A stretch of 64,000 nucleotides of DNA from Sphaerolaimus hirsutus (taxonomy: Eukaryota; Nematoda; Chromadorea; Monhysterida; Sphaerolaimidae), in assembly GCA_964036195.1 (NCBI GenBank), contig OZ038455.1:12851855-12915854 (forward strand), read 5' to 3'. Of this stretch, positions 13,335 to 24,600 are shown in pieces (the first letter of the stretch is position 1; each line of letters opens with the position of its first letter). Under the pieces are notes generated by a model. That model searched no databases and was not told the origin of the DNA. It worked only from the letters and a program-made list of their open reading frames with translations. The position numbers were made by a program, and so were the translations under genes.

Positions 13335-13490
13335 CAGGGGGGCACTACCAGACCCTGTAAAATGTCAAATGTCATGCAAAGTGTCAAAAGTCATGTAAAG
13401 TGCCATGTCATGTCAGGCAACCAAATTGCCATTTTTCAGGGAATTTTACATGCCTTTTGAAACTTAGCATAACATTTGACATTTTACGGG
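13335..13490. repeat. MITE, GGCAGTCCCAGACCCTG family
   Basis: The left end GGGGGGCACTACCAGACCC and the internal GTCATGCAAAGTGTCAAAAG match the family; the right end is eroded (ATTTTACGGGGTTTACTAG). Confidence 0.7.
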
Positions 13491-14402
13491 GTTTACTAGC
13501 AGCCAAGCTGTCATAAAAACCGCTTCGAATCGGGCTTTACATTTCCTATGAAATAAGACGGGTTACCCGAAAAGACGGCTCGGGTCGGGTTAATTAAATT
13601 GCATCGCTGGGGGTGGGAAACAAGTGATGTGACAAATTGGGTTGTTTATTACGCCCATCATCATTTGTCCAATGGCGCCCCAAGCCAACAGTTGCCGCAT
13701 AATGTGCTACACTTGTTCTATCGGATTTTGACTGGTGCTTTTGAAATTTACAGGGAGAGGGTGCTTTTCTGTGGGCGAATATTCATGGTTGCGGTATTTT
13801 AATCAGATGGATTTTGTCATTCAAAGAGCTATTATCCGATAAAGCGTGTAGTATTTACGAGCAAGGATGAGAAAGACTCATAGAATTTATTCCCGATATT
13901 TTTTCAGCCCAAGTTGTTTCGATGCTTTGACTTCACGATGTGGGATTGATTTTGTCAGATAATATAAATACCTAATAGAATTGGAATTTTTTTCAATTAA
14001 AGCATTACAATAAAAAATCTGAAAATGAATTTTCCTGGATTTCACAATTTGTCATCAATACCAACAAACAATAAAGGTGGATATAACACAACGACACAAC
14101 ATTAACACTACAAAAAAAAGTGAAACGACAAATAAAACGTCACCGATAGATTTATTATTTTCATGTTATCAAGTTTTTTATTGAAAATTAATGTTCAATA
14201 CTCGTATTTGAAGGAAAAATTTATCATATGGGACATGTTAAATTCGAATTTGAATAAAAAACGTTGGATGAAATATGGTCCACCGACAAATCAATTTCAC
14301 TTTGACGCCCTAAATGAATTTGTTAATTGCCCTAATTGCAACCCTAACGTAACACAGTCATTGTTTTTAGCTGTGTTCGGAATTGCCCGGATCACAAACC
14401 TG

Positions 14403-14600
14403 TTCTCCTTACACTAAATTTGCGGGGTATTTCGAGGGGGGATATAAATTCATAGTTGTCATTTTGAGGGGGGTATTTCGAGGGGGATATAAATTCATAG
14501 TGGCCGTTTTGAGGGGGGTTATTCGAGGGGGGTTATACATTCATAGCTGCAATTTTGAGGGGTATTTCGAGGGGGTATTTCGAGGAGGAGGTGATTCGAG
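14403..14600. repeat. GGGTATTTCGAGGGG repeat block
   Basis: Three to four imperfect tandem units (GGGGGGTATTTCGAGGGG plus ATATAAATTCATAG) from the interior of the TACCGTATTTCCTCG MITE family, without clear ends. Confidence 0.55.
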
Positions 14601-14719
14601 GAACTCTGGTGTGTATAAATTATGTCATAAAATTGACAGAAATAAATGGAAAATTCAGAAAGAGTTTTGAAGTGTCAGAACATGCTAAGCAATACCTGAT
14701 GAAGGTTGATGCTTAATGG

Positions 14720-17050
14720 CGCTGCACACACTAGTTTACTAACAGAAGTAAACTCATTTTGGGTGCTCATAAATAGGGTTCAAACGATATATCGTATCGA
14801 ATATCGAATATCGGATATGGACCATTTTTTAATATCAAATATCGATATCAAAAATTTTGTAAAAATATCGAATATCGAATATCGATATCAAAAATTTTGA
14901 AAAAATATTGAATATCGATATCAAATATTGACGATTTTTTTCGATATATCGAACCTGTATTGTGTCCCCAAATTTACTTTTCATTTTCATTTTGAGATGT
15001 TTATGGTTGATCTGATGTGCTTATAGTATTGTATTTGATGAGTAAAAGTACAGTATTTATAATGTCATTGTTGTTGGAGTGCTCAATTTGAAGCCAGAAA
15101 ACGCTGATATACTTTTTTTTGCAACAGGCCCTTAAGCAATTAGGTTAGGATGAACTGTAATATCTACCAATTGTTATTTGTCTGATACACTTTGATTCAT
15201 CATGTTTTTCTTCTATTTTCTACCATTGAGTGACGTAAAGCTTGTTAAAATCACTTGCACCATTCAAATTTCAGTAAAGAGATGATTAAACATGTGTGCA
15301 TCCACATGAAAATACAATATGCCACTTGAAATATGCCTTGCTATACCAAAAGCATATCGCAATATTGAATATCGAAAATATCGAAATATCGAATATCGAA
15401 TATCGACCATTTTTCAATATCGAATATCGATATCGAGGTTCCATATCGTATCGATATCGAATATTGAGTTTCAGAAAAAAATATTGAATATCGATATCAA
15501 AAATTTTGAAAAAATATTGAATATCGAATATCGATATTGAAAAGTCATTTCGTTTGAACCCTACTCATAAATCAGCTTTGAACGCATTTGAGTTTACCAA
15601 AATGAGGTATCTGTAAACTACAGTTGACGAAGATCTAAAAAAATGTATTCTGGTAAACTCAAATACGTTTGTGATGAAGCCACTAAATTCAGCGTCTTCT
15701 ACCACCGATTCTGGCAACTCCAAGACCGTAGTGAGTGACGGCCTTTAGAGTGGTTTGATTTCCTGTTATAGCCGAACATCCACTTGTCGACAGCCAAGTT
15801 GAGTTTATTTCGTGGTTGCATGTTGAAAAGGGGTTTCGAGATTGTTTCAGGTACTTTATTTCGATCAGATTCAGCTTGAATACAAAAGCGCAAAGTTAGC
15901 GAGCTTCCTAGTCGAAGTTTCTATCGCTAGCTTATTTTCTGGGTTGGGACTTGGGTCATAAGACTGACTAAAAACTCCAAAAGTTGCCGAGACACGGAAA
16001 CTGTGTATAAAAACATGGCTACAATAATTTCCCGAATACAAATGCACAAATAAGATACAAATGCAACAATAAGACACATTTAGCTGAAACAGTTGGCTTA
16101 TACTGCGCGTGCATACATTCAAATACTTATGGTAAAGAAATACCAGGTACAAATTGGGTGAATAGAAAACTATTAATCTTGTGAGGCGCAAAGTCGGCAA
16201 ACTTGGCCGATTTACTAATCTGTTTCAATTTGTCAGAAAACATTGACACACTTTGGAAACTAATATAATAGAGTTGGAAATTGTAAATAGTAATGCAAAT
16301 GTTCCTAATGACGTAAGTAGATCAGGGTATATTCAACCTAATAATAATCACTTCCTGAAACGTATACTTAATAATTGGCAAGTTGGGACCTATTCGAGGT
16401 AAATGGGTATATTAATTGAGCAGGGTTAATATAATATATCTGATATAATTCGAGCAGGGTATTCACTGTGAAAGGTCAAAGTAATGTAAATATATAAAGC
16501 ATTGCAAAGCTATAATAAATATGCCTACGTGAAGGGCTTGGTAAATGCGTACAGTAAATTGCTAGTCACACACAGGGCACCATTTCTCTATTAGGACGCT
16601 GGCCTAAGTAAATACGTAGAACGTAAATATTACAAGATTTGAGTTTCCCAAATTGTAAGTAAACCATATAATTGTATATATAATAATAATCAGAAAATTA
16701 TGGCGAGTCGAATGAGCCTAATTTTATGTTCATAAACCTAATAATAACTTATTCGACCTTTTAATCTAAATATTCCACATAAACCTATCCATAACTCATA
16801 AGACACTTTCCTAATCAAATGTTCTCCATGGATAAATAATATAGTGCAGGAAATATGTTTTGTGGTAAATTAATATAGTGCATGAAATAGATAAAGTGTG
16901 TGAATATTATTATTGAATAAAAATGAACCTAATTATCAATTCTCTGTATTTCTTTATCCATCCATTTTGCCACAGTCAACACAATGTTCAAAGCTGATTG
17001 CTGAGCACCCAAAATGTGTTTACTTGTGTTAGTAAACTAGTGTGTGCAGC
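14720..17050. mobile_element. Inverted-repeat element with TGCACACACTAGTTTACT ends
   Basis: The left end at 14720 and the reversed right end at about 17003-17050 share roughly 48 bp, both running from GCTGCACACACTAGTTTACT to CATTTTGGGTGCTCA with a few mismatches. The interior is AT-rich with no transposase recognised, so it is non-autonomous. A hAT-like MITE (14774-15563) is nested inside. Confidence 0.75.
14774..15563. mobile_element. hAT-like MITE, TAGGGTTCAAACG ends, 8-bp TSD
   Basis: Terminal inverted repeats TAGGGTTCAAACG and CGTTTGAACCCTA are flanked by a perfect 8-bp duplication CTCATAAA (14766-14773 and 15564-15571). Subterminal blocks are dense TATCGAATATCGATATCG repeats. An 8-bp duplication with TAGGG ends fits hAT-type transposons; no transposase is present. 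Confidence 0.9.
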
Positions 17051-17051
17051 C

Positions 17052-19366
17052 TAGGGATGGCCAACATTTTTTTTCCAAGGTTTAAAAAATGGCATAATTT
17101 TGACATCATAAAGTTCACCCCAAGTAAATTTTCTAATGGAGGCATTTTAGAGGTACAGTTTTCTACGCAGCTTGGAACCTTATACCCTCCTCTTAAAAAC
17201 ATCCTAAACCAGCGTGTGAAGTGTGTACAACAATAAAAGCAAAAAGTGCAGTTTTAAATTCGCAAAGTTCATTTTCTTGTCTGCTGCTTAGGGGGTGGGT
17301 GTTTGTGGAATGTTTGGCCATGGCACTGGCGCCATTTCAGGTAGCCAAGCGCCAGGGCACCTATTTCCTGTGGTGTTATTGGCGCCTGATGCCCCTTTTC
17401 AAGCTGTAGCGCAAGAAAAAAACTGGGGGCCGGACCTGTGCGGGACAGTGAAAACGCTGCAAAATTTTTTCACATATATGGCAACCCCCTCTAAAATGAG
17501 ACACAGCAGCCCCATTTATTCATGAGGGGTAGTGGGGGTTGCACCTATATACCCCACAAGTATTAGCTTTTCACCCCTCCCACAACCGGAGATAGGGCGT
17601 ACGAAGTGAAAATAAAAATAGAGGGCCGGACTTGATCGGGAAGGTGTTTACTAAGCACTAGGTATTTTGCAATTTTTTTGCACGCAAGTGCGCAATTTCA
17701 CATGCACATTACTTTTTGTGGTTGTTTTCACTGGTTTTGCAGCATTTTAAGTGTAAAAGCTTCCATTTGTTCATGCTATTGTGCCATAATAAGCTGTGAT
17801 ATGTTAGTGTAGTATATAATATCCAGTCAATGTGCCTCCATATACTTGTACAGTGTCAAAAATCACTTCTAATGAATTGGCCTTCTATTGTAACCTAATT
17901 TAAACACTATTCCAAAGCCAACTTCACTTGAAGTCACAAATGTTCGACAAAAGCTGATATAAACACCTTCCCGGTCACGTCCGGCAGCCATTTTTTAATT
18001 TTACTTCTTACATCCTATCCCCAGTTATAGGGCGCCCCAGAGGCTGAAACTTGGGGGAGATATTGGCGCAACCCCCCTCTACTTCGCATGAATTGGGGGG
18101 GGGGGGGGTCGCGGCGACCTCTCTCAGGGTGGGTCACCGTAAGTGCAAAATTTTTTTTGGCTTTTTTGGTGTCCCACAGCAGGTCTGGCACCCGCTGATT
18201 TCTGAGCTGTGAGAGGGGTATAAATCTAAAATTTTGGGGATGTGTTACCAACACCACTCCCGTACTATACACTATTCGATAATGTGAGATTAATGTGAAA
18301 AATTTCTCAAAAATTCGCTTAATCTCTAAAAAACACCACTCCCCAATAGATGGATGACAAAAAATTCACTTTTTGGAACTTTTTTTAAGACACTTGAAGA
18401 GCTGGTTTACGATACTTAAAAGGGAACGGTTTGATGTTTAAAGTTATGTAAAGAACCACATCTCTAAAATGCATGCATTGCAAAATTTACTTGGGGGGAA
18501 TTTCAAAGTGTAAATTTTGTAATTTTTTGTTCCTGCAATGATGTCATTATGATGTCATAAAATTCCCCCTAAGTAAATTTTGCAATGCAGGCATGTTAGA
18601 GGAATGCTTCTTTACATAACTGTAAACACCAAATTCTTCCCTTTAAAGTATCGTAAACTAGCTCTTCAAGTGTCTAATAAAAAAGTTCCAAAAAGTGAAT
18701 TTTTTGTCATCCATCTATTAGGGAGTGGTGTGTTTTTTAGAGATTAAGCGAATTTTTGAGAAATTTTTCACATTAATCTCACATTATTGAATAGTGTATA
18801 GTAGGGGAGTGGTGTTGGTAACACATTCCCAAAATTTTAGATTTATACCCGTCCCACAGCTCAGAAATCAGCGGGTGCCGGACCTGCTGTGGGACACAAA
18901 AAGGCAAAAAAAATTGCACTTAGGGCGACCAACCCTGAGAGGGGTCGCCGCGACCCCCCAATTCATATGAAGTAGAGGGGGGGTTGCGCCGATATCTACC
19001 CCAAGTTTCAGCCTCTGGGGCGCCCTAGAACTGGGGATAGGATATAAGAAGTAAAATCAAAAAATGGCTGCCGGACGTGACCGGGAAGGTGTTTACATAA
19101 TAAGTCGACATAAAACGGATATTTTTGACAGAAATCACCACTTATAATGATATCCCATGACCCCACAGCCATTATATGGCTAAATATAACACCACAAAGT
19201 ACTGTCACCTGTCTGATATACCTGTATATGTTGACTCATAACCATATCTGGGAGCTTTTGAAAAAAAAAACAGTTTTATTTTAAAATAAAACCCTGTTTT
19301 TGAAAAAAACGGTTTCATTTAAAAAAACCCATGTCGTTGAACAAAAATCTTTTTCGGCCATCCCTA
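17052..19366. mobile_element. hAT-like MITE, TAGGGATGGCC ends, with nested foldback
   Basis: Ends TAGGGATGGCC and GGCCATCCCTA are flanked by a perfect 8-bp duplication GTGCAGCC (17044-17051 and 19367-19374), created inside the end of the 14720-17050 element. The parts at about 17641-17960 and 19096-19270 match the shorter relative at 34053-34744, showing that the foldback between them is a later insertion. Confidence 0.9.
17960..19095. mobile_element. Foldback element, about 1.1 kb, TAAACACCTTCCCGGTC ends
   Basis: Two arms of roughly 550 bp are near-perfect inverted copies meeting near 18535. Both ends carry TAAACACCTTCCCGGTCACG in opposite orientation. The uninterrupted host sequence exists at 34430-34460, confirming the insertion. 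No open frame is plausible. Confidence 0.85.
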
Positions 19367-20437
19367 GTGCAGCCACAATATTGATACAGACCATGCAAAA
19401 TGGATAATTGTTCAGTGAATCTAGCAATTGTCCAGTACTCAAATCTGAATCATTATTTTCATTTATGCGTGAATGTCATAAATTTTGGAAATAAGAGGAA
19501 AGAGGTAAAATTCAAACTGCACAACATTTGTATTCACAATACTTCTGAAGTGCTTGAAAGAATGAAATGTAGGAAATTTTTGGGTGTGAATAATTTTAAG
19601 TATTGAGTGCAGGATTGGGTATTTGTGTCAGTTATCAGATTCGGGTTTTGAGTGGTAAGAATAATAAGAATTTTGAATATTTCATGTCAGGTTGTGTTCG
19701 CAATCACACCCGCCATTTAGTAAGAAAGAGTACTTTGTGCCATTATTTATGCCTTAATTGCTTGTGTACTTGTGTACTAATGTAAAGTAAAATTTTCAGT
19801 AAACATGATTAAATACAATTTAATGGACATAAATAAAATTGACATAGTAGTGAATGGAATATTGATATTTCGAGAACTAGCGGAGCGGACCATTCATGCT
19901 GGGTTTTGCAATGTCAGAACCAGGGTTGGCATTCCAAAAAAATCAAATGGAAAATTGAAGAAAAAATCAAATGGAAAATAAATAAAATTAAAATAAAAGT
20001 TTTATGAAAATTACAATTGTATATGTACAAAAATTCGTATTTTTGTTAAATACTAGGAAACTTTTGAAAATTTTTGAGGCCCACCATTCCACCTCAAGGT
20101 GGACTCACCTCATTCCCTCAACGCCCATTGCATTTCTATTTGTTCCCAATACATCTTCCAATACAAAAAAGCGTTCTGGGGTCAATTCCACAATTGGAGA
20201 AGTAAAAGACAATTTGATAAGTGAGGCAATTGCCTTAATTGCTTGTGTACTTGTGAACTTTTAGAGAGGGGGCCACTCTATCACATGCCACGTCATATGA
20301 CCACATCACTTATCGAAATTGATAGTATCAATGTCGAATGACGCAATACGAGTCCCATCCCAAACATGATTAAATACATATCGTTAATCAGGAAAATTAA
20401 CATATTGGCGACCCGCACACTAGTTGACACATGTGCG

Positions 20438-21278
20438 TAGGGTTGGGACGATATATCGTATCGAATATCGACATTTTTTCATATCGAATATCGATATCGA
20501 AAATTTTGAAAAATATCGAATATCGATATCCAATATCGACCATCTTTTCTCTCGATATTTTCGATATTGCAGTGCTTTGTGATGTCACACAAACCATAAA
20601 ATGGCTGTGCGACAATGTGATAGCATTAGAAGTGGTTATAGGTATCTGCCAAAAATCGCTTTTGTGAAGTGGTCATGCCTTAAAGTGATGTTACACGTAG
20701 CATAGTGCTAAAATAAGGTTACAAGACAAAATTAATAAATTGAGAGATGTTTCAGACTGGAAGTATGTGAAATTTATATATATATATACAATATTGAAAT
20801 ATATACAATAACATATTACGGCTCATTTTTACATGGTAGCCATCATAAATGGAAGGTTTGGCACTTAAAGAATTACATAAAACCAATGAAAACAACTACC
20901 AATGTCAGTTTTTATATGAAGTGGAATGCTTGCATGTAAAAAATCTGCTGCATGTCTGCTGATAACGTTTTTGCCCTATATAATTTGATTAATCATATTT
21001 TGAACTTCATTTTCTCATTTTAACTGTTGTGAGCCTCATTTAAAGTAATCATCACTCATGTTTGTGACAAAATGACGATACAATATGCCACTTGAAATGT
21101 GCCCTGCTATACTGAGAGCAAAATATCGAAATATCAAAAATATCGAAATATCAATCATTTTTTCATATCGAATATCGGTATCGAATATCGAGGGTCCATA
21201 TCGTATAGATATCGAATATTGAGTTTCAGAAAAAAATATCGAATATCGATATCGAAAAGTCGTATCGTCCCAACTCTA
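20438..21278. mobile_element. hAT-like MITE, TAGGGTTGGGACGATA ends, 8-bp TSD
   Basis: Inverted ends TAGGGTTGGGACGATA and TATCGTCCCAACTCTA are flanked by CATGTGCG (20430-20437) and CATGTGTG (21279-21286), an 8-bp duplication with one mismatch. Subterminal TATCGAATATCGATATCG repeats relate it to 14774-15563. It sits in a short palindrome (CACACTAGTTGACACATGTG). Confidence 0.85.
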
Positions 21279-21691
21279 CATGTGTGTCAACTGGTCTGTG
21301 TCAAGTCAGATTTCGGCTTCACGTGTGGCAAAGCGATCTCTGAATGCACACCCCCAACTTTTCTGCACGGTAGTGTATATGTATTTATGATGGATTGATC
21401 CAATTGAAGATCGTTCGTATCCTATGTTTAAAACTCATATAGGAGAGAATTAACGGAATGAGATTCGTGTTGTCATAAACATTTCATAAACTTATTAATT
21501 TAAACTGGTATCAAGGCAATTAAAATGGGCAATGAATGCTAGGGAAATATTAATGGTAGATATTAAATTGCGCGCAGAATTGTACATCCAATCTAAACAA
21601 ATAAATAGATGGTTATCAGTCATGGAAATAATATAGCTGCACACGTCGATGGTGTTTATCATTTCAAAGATATCAAGATTTCACAGCAAAT

Positions 21692-24600
21692 ATGGCACTG
21701 TGGGTATTTTTGGGCATTTTACTGACAGCAATGGTCAAAGAGATTGGCGCAGGTAGCTGATTGGATAGATTTTACTTTACTTTTTATGTTTGAAAATGTT
21801 CAATGCTTTGTAAAAAAATTACACACGCAGATTGCTACGGCCTCACTGGAAGATCGTGGCAACCGGGAACAGGGGAAAAATGTATAATCGCTTATATCAG
21901 GTGAATTGCACCCAAAATTTCAGCCTGAGAGTTTTGCATCAGCCAAGAATTTCTCGAGTGACGAGAAAAATTAATTCAAATTGATGTATCAACACTCTAA
22001 AGCGATAATAACTGCAAATGAATAATTTAAAGCAGATTTCCCGATCCATTGAGGGATTTAGTCCAATTAAGATTACCTCCTACTAGGGTACCTCCTAATA
22101 GAACGGCAAGTGTTTTTCATAAAATATACTCTGACAATTTTCAAAAATTTAAAAAAATCTCTGAAACAATGTGGAGAAAAAATAAATAAATGAGATACTT
22201 TTTATACCGTATTACCTCGTAATACCCCAAGGGGTTTTTCATTTCGCCAGTAAAATTCGAGGGTGGATTATTTGAGGGGGGTGTTTCGAGGGGATTATTA
22301 TTTCGTCCAAAATTTTCGTAAGGATTGTAGTAAATAGTAGGCATTTGCGTACCCAAAACAGGTAATAAATGTGTCAAAACAGGATATATTTGGACATAAA
22401 AACGTAGAAAGCTACACAAACTAGTCTATGGTGTAGCTGCGATGCAAATTAGCAGTAATAAATACATTATGTACATTGCATAAATACATGATGTACATCA
22501 TTCCGGAGAGGGGTATTTCGAGGGGGGTTATTTTTTTCCAGCCAATTTTGAGGGGGGGGGGGTTAATTCGAGGGGGTGTTAATTCGAGGGGGTGTTAATT
22601 CCAGGGGGATAATTCGAGGTAATACGGTATTTTATTTTCATGAAATAAATATGATTAAATCTCTCTGGAAAAACCAGGAGAAAACTTGAATAAATATAAG
22701 ATATTTTATACTCTTACATTTCAAAATAATATATAAATCTCGAGACATTCTTTAGAACCGTATCCGTGGAAAATTGTAGTGCAAAATCAATGTTTTCAAA
22801 ATGCAGTGTTCAAACGTGGATGGACGCGCAAGCGGACTGTGAATCCCTGACACCGACGCCAAACGATGGCAGCCTACTCACCAGGTGTCAATCCCAGACC
22901 CTGTAAAGTGTAAAGTAAAGTGTCTAATGTCATGCAAAGTGTCAATTGCCATGGAAAATGTAAGCTTAAGTGTCAATTGTCATGCTAAGTTCTAGGATAA
23001 AATATTTTCTTTTTGTTTTGTTTGATATTTTGCATGACACTTTATAGGGTCTGGGACTGCCCCCAGACTGGCACTGTTGGACAAAACCGTGTATTACAAT
23101 GGCGCCCTGACCGCGCTTAGTGGCATCGGGGCATCGCAGGCGCACGTCGGTAAGTGCAAAAAGTGCAAAAAGGAAAGCTGGCTCCACCCGGGCTCGAACC
23201 GGGGACCTTCTGTGTGTTAGACAGACGTGATAACCACTACACCATGGAACCGCTGGCGGCTATCTTCTTAGGATTCTTATTTCATTGAGCGAAAAGTTCC
23301 GAACGTTTCATTTGCAAGCAGTTTGAGGGCTTCTGAGTATTTGGAAGATTCGATGGAAAGCCCTTTCCAGAAAATCGTTCAACTTTTTACGGCGGCTGAA
23401 TATAAAACGTTTACTGCCACGTCTGACACCACGTCTGTATCACCAACCACGGGATAATTCTGTTGACCGTTGACAAGTAAAAAGACGAAAGTCAAAGTCA
23501 AATCAGAAAGAAAATGTGAAAAACAAATACCTAAACAAAGATAAATAAATACCTAAATATTATAGGTAGGTATTTTTACGTAAATACAAAATGCTCTATG
23601 GAATAATTTACACACCGTATTTCCTCGAAATACCCCCAGGCGGTTAAATTTTTGCAAATTTGCAAATTTTGAGGGGGTTCATTTCGAGGGGGGCTTATTC
23701 GAGGGGGGGTTATTATTTCCTCAGCTCGAAAAGACATTGGGGTATTTCGAGGTGGGGGGGGGGATTCCGAGCAGAGGGGGTATTTGCACGTTTGAGGAAA
23801 TACGGTATTTTTGTGCATTATTTTGAAATGAAAACTTATTTTCAGTATTTGCAACTACAGCAAAAATGAATTAGAAATTGTATATTTTACAAGCGTTACA
23901 CTTGAATAACAATAGTTTCCCACAGAAAAAAATCGAATATTCATGAATTTGAAGAATATCGTCGTATTTTAAAGGTATTTTCACTTGAAATTGCATGCAA
24001 ACAGTATAAAAGTCATCATCAACATCACACAGACATTATTTGTGACAAAAGAACCCCCACAAAAAGGTGCAAAATGCGGACCCCTACACAGGTTCCCGCG
24101 GCACGGGCGCGGGCAGCGCGATGCAGTGGTACGCGGGCACGACCGCCTGCTCGCCCGCCTTGGATCCGGCCACTGGACAAGTCATTTTGCAGGAAAATAA
24201 CGCAGATTATTGCATCAATCTGCGCAGCGACGGCACCTATGGTTTGTTGGAGCTATGTGCCAGATTTAGGTAGTTATTAATACACGCTGTGATTGAATAG
24301 GTAAATACCTATAGATCTTTTACCTAAGGCTACGAAAAGTTATGGGTTGAGATAGAATCGTGTTAGTAAATATATAGTTTTGACAGTTCACTGTGTAATG
24401 TGTATTTCACAGTCAGTATGAAGAAAAGCTAAACGCAAATCCTACTTTCTCCATTTATAGAAAAAACATCGGCATATTATTTGAGAGACTCTCACACATT
24501 CTTCACGGTTGTTGCGGTATCCCCCAGTGTGCTTATAGAATCAAATCAACACCCCATTTGCATTTATGACAAGTGACTGCAGCATGACATTTTTCTCTCA

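Larger units (their letters stand above)
11339..21691. other. Intergenic region rich in nested inverted-repeat elements
   Basis: Between netrin and gene A. From 11402 to about 13330 the DNA is AT-rich with no recognisable feature. From 13335 to 21300 it is largely MITEs and foldback DNA listed separately. I see no convincing coding exon; open frames here are low-complexity or lie across repeats. Confidence 0.75.

Noticed and set aside
15871-16200. 109-codon complementary frame inside the 14720-17050 element
   Set aside because: No transposase motif; AT-rich hydrophobic translation typical of random sequence.
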